Below are positions 7,946 through 16,464 of a stretch of DNA of 64,000 nucleotides, one piece after another. Positions within the stretch are counted from its first letter, which is position 1. Every line of letters begins with the position of its first letter. The notes beneath the pieces were generated by a model. That model did no database searches, was not told the origin of the DNA, and worked only from the letters and a program-made list of their open reading frames with translations. Made by a program: the position numbers and the translations under genes. Origin of the DNA: JAFASC01 sp034669505 (GTDB taxonomy: Bacteria > Pseudomonadota > Alphaproteobacteria > Rhizobiales > Beijerinckiaceae); assembly GCA_034669505.1 (NCBI GenBank), contig JAXDNJ010000040.1:16788-80787 (forward strand). Reading direction: 5' to 3'.

Positions 7946-9644
7946 GACCCGCAACAAACGCGAGGAGTTAGTGGCGCACGGCCTCGACCCCGAACTAGCC
8001 GAAGACCTCGAAGACCTATTCGAAAGCGCGCCGTGCGGATATCTATCGCTGAAGCCGGATGGTGCGATCTTCCGCGGCAACGCGACCTTCTCGTCCTGGA
8101 CCGGGTTTCCCGCTGCGGAACTGGTCGGCAAGCGCTTCCAGGATTTGTTGAATATTGCCGGACGCATTTTCTACGAGACGCATTTTGCGCCGCTGTTGCG
8201 CATGCAGGGTTTCTTCAACGAAGTCGCGCTCGATGTCGTCGGACGCGAGGGCCAGCGGCTGCCGGTGCTGGTCAACGCCGTCGAGCGGCGCGACGAGGCA
8301 GGCAACCTCCTCTTCATCCGCATGACGATCTTCAACGCGACCGACCGGCGGCGCTACGAGCGCGAACTGGTTGGCGCGCGCGCTGCCGCGGAAGCCGCGA
8401 GCACCGCGTTGCGCGATCTCAACGCACAGCTGGAGGAGCGCATCGCCGCCGCCGTCGACGAGCGCATGAAGGTCGAGGAAGCGCTGCGCCAGAGCCATAA
8501 GATGGAAGCGGTCGGGCAGCTCACCGGCGGCGTCGCCCACGACTTCAACAATCTCTTGACCATCATCATCGGCGGGCTCGATTCGATCGGCCGGCAGATC
8601 GGCAAGCTGCCGGAGAGCGATGAACTGGCCCGCATTCGCCGCTCGCGGGCGATGGCGCTGCACGGGGCCGAGCGCGCCGCGGCCTTGACGGCGCGGCTGC
8701 TCGCTTTTTCGCGCCGCCGGGCGCTCGATCCGAAGCCCCTCGATGCAAACCGGCTCATCTCCGGCCTCGCCGATCTGTTGCAGCGGACGCTAGGCGAAAC
8801 GATTGCGCTCGAAACCGTGTCCGGCGCCGGGTTGTGGCGCGCTTTTGCCGATCCGACGGAACTCGAGAACGTGCTGATAAACCTCGCGGTCAACGCCCGC
8901 GACGCCATGCCGAATGGCGGCCGTCTCACGATCGAGACCGGCAATGCCTTGCTCGACGAGGCGTATGTCGACGCGCTGACGGAGCCGGTTGCATCGGGCC
9001 AATATGTGCTGATCGCGGTGTCGGATACCGGCCATGGCATGGATGAGACGACGCTCGCGCAAGTGTTCGAGCCGTTCTTCACGACCAAGGAAGCCGGCAA
9101 GGGCACGGGGCTCGGCTTGAGCCAGGTATACGGCTTCGTGCGTCAGACCGGCGGACATATCCGCATCTACAGCGAGCTCTGCGAGGGCACGAGTGTCAAA
9201 GTTTACCTGCCGCGTGCGCCTACCGACGCGCCGGAGCGCGAGGCCGCCGAGCAGCTGTCGGCATTGTCGAGCGAAGGCGGGCCAGAGACCATTCTCGTCG
9301 TCGAGGATCACGAGGAGCTGCGCGCCTTCTCGACCGGCGTATTGCGCGAACTCGGCTACAACGTCGTCGAGGCAAGCTCCGGTCGCGTCGCATTGGACGT
9401 GCTGCAGACGAACAGCGATTTCGACCTGTTGTTCACCGACGTCGTGCTGCCGGACGGCATGAGCGGACGCGAGCTGGCGCAGGAAGCCGTGCGCCGCCGG
9501 CCGGGATTAAAGGTGCTGTTCACGACGGGATATACGCGCAACGCCATCGTGCACAATGGCAAGCTCGATGCCGGCATCAACTTGATCAGCAAGCCGTTTA
9601 CCTATGAGCAGCTTGCCGCGAAGGTGCGGGCATTGCTGGATTGA
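7938..9644 (+). CDS. PAS hybrid histidine kinase with receiver
   Basis: A 568-residue soluble hybrid kinase: PAS domain (about 25-135), coiled coil (140-185), HisKA with the phospho-accepting H201 (GGVAHDFNN), HATPase with N-box NLAVNARDAMP and G-boxes DTGHGMD and GKGTGLGLS, then a receiver domain (452-567) with D501 as acceptor (LLFTDVVLP). There is no membrane segment, so the PAS domain must sense a cytoplasmic signal. The start at TTG 7938 overlaps the hydrolase gene by 8 bases; GTG 7971 after GAGGAG is another possibility. The pairing suggests the hydrolase product is the PAS ligand. The downstream target is not in the window. Confidence 0.92.
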   Translation: MSETRNKREELVAHGLDPELAEDLEDLFESAPCGYLSLKPDGAIFRGNATFSSWTGFPAAELVGKRFQDLLNIAGRIFYETHFAPLLRMQGFFNEVALDVVGREGQRLPVLVNAVERRDEAGNLLFIRMTIFNATDRRRYERELVGARAAAEAASTALRDLNAQLEERIAAAVDERMKVEEALRQSHKMEAVGQLTGGVAHDFNNLLTIIIGGLDSIGRQIGKLPESDELARIRRSRAMALHGAERAAALTARLLAFSRRRALDPKPLDANRLISGLADLLQRTLGETIALETVSGAGLWRAFADPTELENVLINLAVNARDAMPNGGRLTIETGNALLDEAYVDALTEPVASGQYVLIAVSDTGHGMDETTLAQVFEPFFTTKEAGKGTGLGLSQVYGFVRQTGGHIRIYSELCEGTSVKVYLPRAPTDAPEREAAEQLSALSSEGGPETILVVEDHEELRAFSTGVLRELGYNVVEASSGRVALDVLQTNSDFDLLFTDVVLPDGMSGRELAQEAVRRRPGLKVLFTTGYTRNAIVHNGKLDAGINLISKPFTYEQLAAKVRALLD

Positions 9645-9649
9645 GGAGA

Positions 9650-10543
9650 CTAACGGCGTGGGTCTCCGTCTAGTATTCTCGCCACATGCGGCGCCGCGGC
9701 AAAGACTAGAGCCGCGTAAATCGTCCAATAAGCGAACGCCGCAAGCATGCCGAGGATCAGCCGCTCGTGTGGTTCCTGCGGCAAGGCCGCCACGACATGC
9801 GCGTAGAGCCAATTGAAGACGATGATCAGCGTCGGGCCGAACAGAACCGTGTCGCGGATGGGCAAGAGAGCGCGCGGAGAAGGCGAGAAATCAATCAACA
9901 GGGCCAGCGCAAAAAAGCCCGGGAGCGGCAAGGCGCTGACCATGCCGACCCATTTAGAGTCCGATAAATAGGCAACGGCGAGGATAACGCCGCAGGTGAC
10001 GACGAACAGCGCGACGCGGAAGCGCGCGCTATGTGTCGCCCAAAAGACGAAGGCGCGCAGGTGTTCTCGCCGGCCGATCCTCTGCGAGTGCGGTTTGGTG
10101 ATCGGCGCCGGAACCCGCGTCCAGTTGCGTCCCGTCAGAAAAACGGTGATCGCCATTTGCAGACACAAGAAAAACGCGGCGCTGGGCAGCCTCTCACGAA
10201 ACGCGGTGACGATGAACGCTGCGACAAGCCACATCAGCGTCCAGCCCGCGAGTTGCGCGAGCAGTCTCAAGGCCGGATTCCGCGTCCATCTGAAGCGCCG
10301 GACGAATTCGGGATACGACAGCAGTAGATAAAACAGGAGTCCGTTGATGACGACGACGGCGGAGATCGCATTGGCGACCGCGAACGGATCGGCGCCGGTC
10401 AGGATGCCGACCGCATTCAGGATTGGAAAGGTCAGGAGAATGCCGGCGATGCGCCTGTCGTAGAATTGTCCGACATAACCGATGACCAGAAATGCGATGA
10501 GCCCCAGCGCGAGCTTGATCGCGATGATGAAGAGCGCGCTCAA
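9650..10543 (-). CDS. Multi-pass inner membrane protein, unknown
   Basis: A 297-residue protein with about eight hydrophobic segments spread over its length (for example residues 5-25, 35-75, 95-115 and 180-230). I recognise no transporter signature. It converges on the hybrid kinase gene with only five bases between stops. No operon partner is obvious on this strand. Its role cannot be stated. Confidence 0.75.
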   Translation of the reverse strand: MSALFIIAIKLALGLIAFLVIGYVGQFYDRRIAGILLTFPILNAVGILTGADPFAVANAISAVVVINGLLFYLLLSYPEFVRRFRWTRNPALRLLAQLAGWTLMWLVAAFIVTAFRERLPSAAFFLCLQMAITVFLTGRNWTRVPAPITKPHSQRIGRREHLRAFVFWATHSARFRVALFVVTCGVILAVAYLSDSKWVGMVSALPLPGFFALALLIDFSPSPRALLPIRDTVLFGPTLIIVFNWLYAHVVAALPQEPHERLILGMLAAFAYWTIYAALVFAAAPHVARILDGDPRR

Positions 10544-10720
10544 TCGAATCTCCGGCAGCTTCCGCGACGAGGCTTGTAATCCTCTACTGTTCTTCCGCCG
10601 GCGTGAACAGGTTGGAAGAAATAGTTCTCGCCACAGGGTACAATCCCGGTCCGAGATGTTATGTATAGATTCTCCCGTGCGACACAGCTCCCGGGCGGCT
10701 CACCAGCAAAGGGGCACAAA

Positions 10721-10891
10721 ATGCCCGTCACACACCGGTTCGGAAAGCGCATTCCCCTCCCCTCCACGCGCCAGATCCGTCATGACCTTATCCTGATGTG
10801 CGCGGAAGACGAATTGAAGAAGCGTGGAGCCCCCGCGCTTGCTGCTCCTGACACGGTGGTGAAACCGCCCGAAGGTGCGGCCTCAGCGTGA
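10721..10891 (+). CDS. Small hypothetical protein
   Basis: A 56-residue frame from the ATG at 10721, preceded by AAAGGGG. The N-terminal half is basic, with a helix-like stretch (HDLILMCAEDELKKRG), and the tail is Ala/Pro-rich. Its stop codon overlaps the start of the next small gene (TGATG), which supports both being translated. No family is recognised. Confidence 0.4.
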   Translation: MPVTHRFGKRIPLPSTRQIRHDLILMCAEDELKKRGAPALAAPDTVVKPPEGAASA

Positions 10892-11118
10892 TGGAGGCCA
10901 CGTTGGGTCAATTTACCATCGAATTCTACCGGATACGCGAGCGCGATGATGCGCACGCGACTCTGGAAAGAGTGGCAATCATCGCGCCTAATCTCGACCA
11001 CGCGAAAACCAAAGCGGCGTCGATGTTCGACAATCTCGAAATGCCGCAGAAGCCTGACGGCTTCCGCATTCTTGATTTTGCCGGAGATGAGCTTTGTCGC
11101 TGGGTGCCCGGCGACTGA
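10891..11118 (+). CDS. Small conserved-type hypothetical protein
   Basis: A 75-residue soluble protein that starts at ATG 10891, sharing the A of the preceding TGA. The pattern (FTIEFYRIRERDDAH, then MFDNLEMPQKPDG and a Trp-Val ending) reads as a compact alpha/beta domain and looks like genuine coding sequence, but the family is not known to me. A DUF1488 gene follows after 20 bases, so the three small genes probably form one unit. Confidence 0.55.
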   Translation: MEATLGQFTIEFYRIRERDDAHATLERVAIIAPNLDHAKTKAASMFDNLEMPQKPDGFRILDFAGDELCRWVPGD

Positions 11119-11138
11119 CGCAGTGAGGGCAGCAGACG

Positions 11139-11396
11139 ATGTTGAACTTCCCGAACGACAGCCGCAGCTACGATGCGACTCGGCGCGCCGTGCGTTTCTG
11201 GGGCTATGACGGCCCGATCGAAGTCTCGTTCTTTGTGACCGCCGAGGCCCTGCAAAGGCTGAACGCCGCCACGCAAGATGAGCACGACTTGCTGAAGGCC
11301 TTCGATGCGCATCAGCGTGAGATCAGGACGGCGGCGGAACGATCCTATAAGGGCCGACGGCAAGGATCATACGAGCTGACCGAGAAGGACATCTGA
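11139..11396 (+). CDS. DUF1488 family protein
   Basis: An 85-residue protein that fits the DUF1488 pattern from end to end: FPNDSRSYD at the start, RFWGYDGPIEVSFFV in the first strand region, then an acidic helix (DEHDLLKAFDAHQREI) and the ending GSYELTEKDI. The family is small, cytoplasmic and of unknown function; members are common in alphaproteobacteria, often near other short genes, as here. Confidence 0.8.
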   Translation: MLNFPNDSRSYDATRRAVRFWGYDGPIEVSFFVTAEALQRLNAATQDEHDLLKAFDAHQREIRTAAERSYKGRRQGSYELTEKDI

Positions 11397-11407
11397 CCTT
11401 TGCGTGC

Positions 11408-11935
11408 TTAAGAGTGCTGCCACCGCGCAGACTGCGGCGCGGCGGCCAAACCCGCCACAATCGCCATCACAGCTGAAATCAGCGCGTTCCAGCCGGCAAG
11501 CGACAGGCCGAGGATGCGGATTGCGACGGCATCACAGCGCACCACCTTCGTGGTCTGCAATTGCTTCATGAAATCGTTCATCGTGCCCGCCTTCTCGAGG
11601 GTTCCGGTGCAATCCGCGGGGCCCGGCCAAAACCCCCATTCGACGCCTGCGTGGTAGGCTCCGAAGAGCGCGCTGGCAATGAAGATGAGGGTCAACGCAG
11701 CAAGCCCGAGCCGCGCCGCGCGTTGCGATCCGCGTTGGTGGCGCGAGGCGACAGCGAGCGTGAGCAACGCAACGGGAATGCCGATGTAATAGGCCATGCG
11801 CTGCTTCAAGCAGAGTTCGCACGGCGCATAGCCGGCAAGCTGGAACGCCCAGGCGCCCAGGATCGTCGCCGTGGCGACGATGCAGACGACGAGCGCTGCG
11901 CGGAAGGGCGTGAGGGTCCGTTGCAGGCTGTTCAT
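11408..11935 (-). CDS. dsbB: Disulfide bond formation protein B
   Basis: An inner-membrane quinone reductase that reoxidises DsbA. Four hydrophobic segments are visible. The first active pair is C39 and C42 (CELC), the second C109 and C134 in the second periplasmic loop (PADCTG and VVRCDA). At 175 residues it has normal DsbB length. The ATG overlaps the stop of the upstream YqaA/DedA-like gene by one base (TGATG), showing translational coupling. No dsbA lies nearby. Confidence 0.9.
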   Translation of the reverse strand: MNSLQRTLTPFRAALVVCIVATATILGAWAFQLAGYAPCELCLKQRMAYYIGIPVALLTLAVASRHQRGSQRAARLGLAALTLIFIASALFGAYHAGVEWGFWPGPADCTGTLEKAGTMNDFMKQLQTTKVVRCDAVAIRILGLSLAGWNALISAVMAIVAGLAAAPQSARWQHS

Positions 11936-12516
11936 CAGGCAAACCTATACGCGATCCAAAAACCCAAGACGATGAAGAATAGAAGCAGGCCCATGAACAG
12001 ACCGAAGTTCTTTTCAAGCACCGCCTTGATCGGTTCGCCGAAGTTGTTGAGGAGGGCGGCAAGCACGAAGAAACGCGCGCCGCGTGTGATCAGTGCCAGC
12101 AATAAAAACAGCGCAAAATTGTATCCAAGCAGCCCGCTGACGATCGTCACAAGCTTGAATGGAATCGGTGTGAGCCCCTTCACCAAAATAAACGCTGCTC
12201 CCCATTCCGCATAAAACTCGCGAATAGCCTCCATCTTCTGGGCATAGCCGTAGAGGGAGATCAGCCACTGCCCAACCGTGTCGAACAAAAGCGCACCGAT
12301 CGCATAGCCGAGGGCGCCACCGGCGACGGATGCTACAGTGCACAAAGCCGCGTAGCCCCAGGCGCGGCGGGGCCGCGCCAACGACATCGGCACAAGGATC
12401 ACGTCCGGCGGGATCGGAAAGAACGAGCTCTCGGCGAAGGCGATGACCGCGAGCGCCCACGGCGCGTGCGGGCTTTCGGCAAGCGAAAGCGTCCAATGAT
12501 AGAGGCGCTGAAACAT
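11935..12516 (-). CDS. YqaA/DedA-type membrane protein
   Basis: A 193-residue membrane protein of the SNARE-associated/DedA superfamily, YqaA type. The region FAESSFFPIPPDVILVPM (about 29-46) is the re-entrant acidic/proline motif of the family, and GAAFILVKGLTPIPFKLVT (about 114-132) is the second half-site. DedA-type proteins flip or transport lipids and support envelope stability; the exact substrate of YqaA members is not known. The ATG at 12516 is chosen over an upstream start because the first 19 residues of the longer form are unlike the family. It is coupled to dsbB. Confidence 0.85.
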   Translation of the reverse strand: MFQRLYHWTLSLAESPHAPWALAVIAFAESSFFPIPPDVILVPMSLARPRRAWGYAALCTVASVAGGALGYAIGALLFDTVGQWLISLYGYAQKMEAIREFYAEWGAAFILVKGLTPIPFKLVTIVSGLLGYNFALFLLLALITRGARFFVLAALLNNFGEPIKAVLEKNFGLFMGLLLFFIVLGFWIAYRFA

Positions 12517-12577
12517 GAAACTCCGATTCGACGGCGCCGCAATAGCACCGCGATCGGAGCAAAAGCGAGGCATTTTG

Positions 12578-12956
12578 CTAGGCCGCGTTCTCCTGCCGCA
12601 AGCCTTCCAGCGTGGATTTCATCGCCGACATGCCGTGGTCCATCATTCCGTCGATCGCGCCCTTGAGCTCGTTGGGCAGAAGATCGGCGATCCAGACGAC
12701 ACGGCTGCCCGCGCCCTCCGGGAAGACTTGGAAGGTCGCGTGATGATGCGCCGGCCGCCCCTCGACGATGGTGTAAGCAAGACGGCGCAGCGTATCGTCG
12801 ACGTCGACGATCCTTTCGCGCGCCACGACACCGTTGGCGAACGTGACGAGGCGGGTGTCCGCCTTCCAGTTTCGTATCGGTTACGAAGCCCTTCGCGAGC
12901 CGCGTATGGATCGCGCCGACATCGCGGAATGCCGCCCAGACGGTGTCGGGGGCCAT
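12578..12956 (-). pseudogene. SRPBCC (START-like) protein, frameshifted
   Basis: Two frames together make one SRPBCC-type protein. The N-terminal part runs from ATG 12956 (MAPDTVWAAFRDVGAIHTRL, then FVTDTKLEGG). The C-terminal part continues in the next frame (TRLVTFANGVVARERIVDVD) to the stop at 12578, with the family's C-terminal helix near MMDHGMSAMKSTLEGL. The switch lies at about 12855-12865, in a G-rich stretch, and needs a one-base correction. Homologous proteins are single-frame, so this is either a recent pseudogene or a sequence error. The N-terminal strand before MAPD may also be missing. SRPBCC proteins bind hydrophobic ligands. Confidence 0.65.
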
Positions 12957-13082
12957 AAGAGAGCGAGAAAATTGCGGTGTATTTCCGGGAACGGCCGGCC
13001 CGCCGGGCGGAGCGCGCAGCGATAATCGACGACTGAGATGCCGTTCGAGGCGAAGATGCGCGCCGCATTCATAACAAGGCGC

Positions 13083-13640
13083 TCAGCTCGCCTGCCGCAG
13101 CGCATCGAACAATGTGGGCGCACCCCGCGCGTGCACGCTCTCGATCGCCAGCATTTTGCGTTTGAGCACGATGCCGGTCGGCGCAGAGAAGCCGCCGATC
13201 TTGCCGCCAGAGGCGAGCACGCGGTGGCACGGCACGATGATCGGATACGGATTTTTGCCGAGCGCCTGGCCGACCGCTTGCGCCCACGCGCGATCACCGA
13301 GCGTAATGGCAATGTCGCCGTAGGTCAGCGTCGCGCCGGGCGCGATCGTACGCGCGATAGCGTAGACTTGCCGGTTGAGCGAAGGGAGATCGCGCATGTC
13401 GAGTGCGATCTCGCGGAGATCGCGGTTTTCGCCGCCGAGCAGTGCTATGATGGCATCGCAAGCCAGACGGATGTCGCCGCTCGGCGAGGTTTCTTCGGCG
13501 TCCGGGAAGCGGCGGATTAGCCGCGCGCGAGTCGCGGCTGCGTTCCGCTCGGGCAATTGCACAGCGAGGATACCGTGCTCGCCCCAGACGATGCCGCACG
13601 GGCCTATGGCCGAATCGAAGAGCGTGAACCCTGAGCCCAT
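13083..13640 (-). CDS. ogt: Methylated-DNA--protein-cysteine methyltransferase
   Basis: A 185-residue suicide enzyme that removes alkyl groups from O6-alkylguanine. The acceptor cysteine lies in the PCHRV motif (IIVPCHRVLASGGKIGGFS), preceded by the helix-turn-helix region (GATLTYGDIA). ATG 13640 is preferred; a longer reading upstream runs into the tRNA gene. The gene ends beside the SRPBCC remnant and is divergent from tRNA-Leu. Confidence 0.9.
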   Translation of the reverse strand: MGSGFTLFDSAIGPCGIVWGEHGILAVQLPERNAAATRARLIRRFPDAEETSPSGDIRLACDAIIALLGGENRDLREIALDMRDLPSLNRQVYAIARTIAPGATLTYGDIAITLGDRAWAQAVGQALGKNPYPIIVPCHRVLASGGKIGGFSAPTGIVLKRKMLAIESVHARGAPTLFDALRQAS

Positions 13641-13720
13641 GCGCCTCAGTCTAGCGGTTTCCGCAAGCGACCGAAAGCGCCGTTGGCATGCCGCCCAAGC
13701 GCCGCTATAAGGCGCCGCTG

Positions 13721-13806
13721 GCCGGTGTGGCGGAATTGGCAGACGCGCACGACTCAAAATCGTGTTCCCGCAAGGAGTGTCGGTTCGACCCCGACCACCG
13801 GCACCA
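13721..13806 (+). tRNA. tRNA-Leu(CAA)
   Basis: The acceptor stem GCCGGTG pairs with CACCGGC, followed by ACCA encoded in the DNA. The D arm, a long variable arm (class II) and the T loop GTTCGAC are present. The anticodon stem CACGA/TCGTG encloses CTCAAAA, giving anticodon CAA, which reads UUG. Confidence 0.95.
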
Positions 13807-13989
13807 TTTCCTAGAGCTTTGCTTAGAAGCGACGTGCTGCGAGTCAGCCGCACCAGGTCGCCGACGCTCCGGCGGGTTCATGTCTAAGCAAAAGGCGGCG
13901 CCGCTGGATCGCGCGAGATGGTTTTCGCAAGCGCTGTGCACACGGTTATTCGAGCGGATCCGCGGCGAGTGCAGCGGCCCGCACGGCAG

Positions 13990-14017
13990 TTGACAGGGAT
14001 ACTAAAAGTTGTAAAAC
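13990..14017 (+). promoter_or_regulatory. Candidate sigma-70-type promoter of the subtilase
   Basis: A perfect TTGACA at 13990-13995 is followed after 16 bases by TAAAAC at 14012-14017 (four of six matches to TATAAT). It stands 35 bases before the protease ATG. The surrounding 60 bases are AT-rich compared with the rest of the window. AGGAGG stands at 14043-14048, just before the ATG. Confidence 0.45.
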
Positions 14018-14052
14018 TTTCAATCATTGCAATTGGTTCATAGGAGGTCACG

Positions 14053-15231
14053 ATGGCTGAATTTATCGTCCTTCGAAATGCTGCCACACTAACGACAGCG
14101 AGCCCCTTCGAAAGCTTTGGACCGGGGACCAGGAGCTTTTCAGTCCCCGCTCCTCCGGAACCGCAGGTGGAGAAGCATGATATCTCCGCCCAGGAGGCTA
14201 ATGACCTCGTGCGCGACCCCCAGGTGGCTGCCATTGCAAGGCCGATGCCAATCGCGCTGATCAGGCCTTTCGCGGTGGAAGGCAGCGCGGCGGCCACGAC
14301 GGCCTGGGGGATACAAGCGATAAAGGCGGACACGTCCAGCCTCGACGGCGATGGCGTCATCGTTGCCGTACTCGACACGGGGATCGACAAAACACATCCG
14401 GCGTTCACCGGTGTTGAGCTTGTACAGAAGGACTTCACGGGTTCTGGCGACGGCGACGCGCACGGTCATGGCACCCACTGCGCCGGCAGCATCTTCGGCC
14501 GCGATGTCAACGGCACCCGTATCGGGATCGCGCGCGGGGTGAAGAAGGCCCTCATCGGCAGAGTGCTGGGTGCGAACGGCGGCGGCGATTCCGCGATGAT
14601 CTTCCGCGGGATACAATGGGCACTCGACCAGGGTGCACATGTGATCTCGATGTCGCTTGGTTTTGATTTTCCCGGCGCTGTGGAGAGAGCGGAGGCGGGA
14701 GGGCTTCCCACTCGGCCGGCAGTCTCGAATGCCCTCGAGGCCTATCGGTCCAACCTGCGATTTTTCGACGCGCTCATGCAGATGGTGAAAGCGCGCGCGG
14801 CCTTTCAGGACACTGCAGTTGTCGTCGCGGCAACCGGAAACGAAAGCCAACGGCCGACATTCACAGTCGCGGTATCTTTGCCGGCGGCGGCGGAGGGAGT
14901 CGTTTCGGTCGCAGCGCTCGGCCGCAACGCCGGCGGAAAGTTCGGAATAGCGAATTTTTCGAATACTATGGCCCAGATCGCCGCTCCTGGCGTCGACATC
15001 CTCTCCGCAAAGCTTGGCGGCGGACTCGCCAGCATGAGCGGCACCAGCATGGCATGTCCTCACGTGGCGGGCTGCGCTACCCTTTGGTGGCACGCACTAA
15101 AAAAGGCCGGCAATGTCAGGCCAACAGCCAATTCGGTTGTCAACAATCTTCTTGTCGGCGCCCGCACTGACGTTTTGGACACGATGACCCAAGACGATCG
15201 CGGCACTGGCATCGTCACTGCGCCCCAATAG
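14053..15231 (+). CDS. Subtilisin-like (S8) protease, no signal peptide
   Basis: A 392-residue subtilase with the complete triad: D108 (AVLDTGID), H139 (HGHGTHCAG) and S332 (SGTSMACPHVAG), and the oxyanion asparagine N263 (ATGNES). The first 80 residues are polar and could act as a short propeptide, but there is no signal sequence or Tat motif, so export is not evident. A strong AGGAGG and a TTGACA promoter precede it. It sits alone between tRNA-Leu and the 3' end of glcE. This placement, and the AT-rich leader, suggest acquisition by transfer; target proteins are unknown. Confidence 0.92.
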   Translation: MAEFIVLRNAATLTTASPFESFGPGTRSFSVPAPPEPQVEKHDISAQEANDLVRDPQVAAIARPMPIALIRPFAVEGSAAATTAWGIQAIKADTSSLDGDGVIVAVLDTGIDKTHPAFTGVELVQKDFTGSGDGDAHGHGTHCAGSIFGRDVNGTRIGIARGVKKALIGRVLGANGGGDSAMIFRGIQWALDQGAHVISMSLGFDFPGAVERAEAGGLPTRPAVSNALEAYRSNLRFFDALMQMVKARAAFQDTAVVVAATGNESQRPTFTVAVSLPAAAEGVVSVAALGRNAGGKFGIANFSNTMAQIAAPGVDILSAKLGGGLASMSGTSMACPHVAGCATLWWHALKKAGNVRPTANSVVNNLLVGARTDVLDTMTQDDRGTGIVTAPQ

Positions 15232-15279
15232 GCATTGTTGCTGGAGAAAGCTTAACGGCGCGGAATTGCGTTGTATAGT

Positions 15280-16464
15280 TTAAACGCCCGCATACATCCG
15301 GCCGGGATTGAGGAGCGCGTCGGGATCGAAGCTCGCTTTTATGCCGGCCGTGATCTTCATGAGCGGTGCGGCGAGCGGTTCGAAAACATCGATACGTGAG
15401 CGCAAATCCGGCGAGCCGCGCACCAGGGTCGCGTGGCCGCCCGTAGTCGCGCACGCTGCACGGATCGCCTGCGCGCCCGCATCGCCGGTCTCCGGCACGG
15501 AGAGCCACGTCAATCCGCCGCCCCAATCATAGAAGTGGCGCAGATCGAGTTCGCCGGCGAGGTCCGCGACGAGGGAGGCCGCGCGCGTGGACGCGGTCGA
15601 AATCCGCCACACCGCGCGCTCGCGTGGCTCGGCGAGGAAGCGGCAATCGCGGATGTCGCGCCAGAGCGCGTCGGCTTCCTCTTCCATGAGGCGAAGCCCG
15701 TCGCCGAGCGGCGCGAGCAGCTTCTGCAATTTGCGCAGGCGATAATCGACGGAATGCGCAAAATTCTCGAGGCGCAAAAGCGTGCGCGGTCCCTCGCTGC
15801 CGATGCCGGCGGGCAGATGCGCCGCCGCCGAAACCTCAAAGGGCGAGCCGAGAGCGCGTGACAAAGCTTCGATTGCGCGCGCATCGTTGAGGCCGAACAG
15901 AGCGAGCGTGCCGGCGGTCTCCGCCTTCGGCAGCACTTTGTAGGTGACTTCGGTGAGCAGACCCAGCGTGCCGTAGGCGCCGCAATTCAGCTTCACGAGG
16001 TCGAGGCCGGTGACGTTCTTCATCACGCGGCCGCCGGATTTCACGGCCTCGCCGCGCCCGTTGACGAGCCGCACGCCGAGCAGATGGTCGCGACATGCGC
16101 CGGCGCTAATGCGCCGCGGTCCCGATATGTTGCACGCTGTTACCCCGCCGATCGTCGGCTCCCCTTCTGTACCAAGCAGCGCGCGGTGGTCCATCGGCTC
16201 GAACGGCAGCCTCTGCCCACGCGCGGCGAGTGTCTGTTCGATTTCGGCGAGCGGAGTGCCGGCTTTCGCCGATATGACGAGCTCGGCCGGCTCGTACAGC
16301 GTGATGCCGCTAAGCGCTTTCGTCGACAGCGTCGCTTCGACCTGCGCGGCGCGGCCGAGCCCCGAGCGCGTGCCACCGCCTTCGATGCCAAGCGTGCGCT
16401 TCGCGGCGCGGGCTGCGATGATAGTGTCGGCTGCTTCAGCTTCCGACGCAGGAACAACGCTCAC
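15280..16464 (-). CDS. glcE: Glycolate oxidase FAD subunit GlcE
   Basis: A 394-residue FAD-binding subunit of glycolate oxidase. The PP-loop GIEGGGTRSGLGR near residue 28 and the stretch IGGVTACNISGPRR support the PCMH-type FAD fold. The GTG at 16464 is chosen because it overlaps the stop of glcD (GTGA), as usual for this operon; the longer reading upstream is a shadow of glcD. GlcE works with GlcD and an iron-sulfur subunit GlcF to oxidise glycolate to glyoxylate. No glcF follows; instead a convergent subtilase ends 48 bases away. Confidence 0.9.
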   Translation of the reverse strand: MSVVPASEAEAADTIIAARAAKRTLGIEGGGTRSGLGRAAQVEATLSTKALSGITLYEPAELVISAKAGTPLAEIEQTLAARGQRLPFEPMDHRALLGTEGEPTIGGVTACNISGPRRISAGACRDHLLGVRLVNGRGEAVKSGGRVMKNVTGLDLVKLNCGAYGTLGLLTEVTYKVLPKAETAGTLALFGLNDARAIEALSRALGSPFEVSAAAHLPAGIGSEGPRTLLRLENFAHSVDYRLRKLQKLLAPLGDGLRLMEEEADALWRDIRDCRFLAEPRERAVWRISTASTRAASLVADLAGELDLRHFYDWGGGLTWLSVPETGDAGAQAIRAACATTGGHATLVRGSPDLRSRIDVFEPLAAPLMKITAGIKASFDPDALLNPGRMYAGV

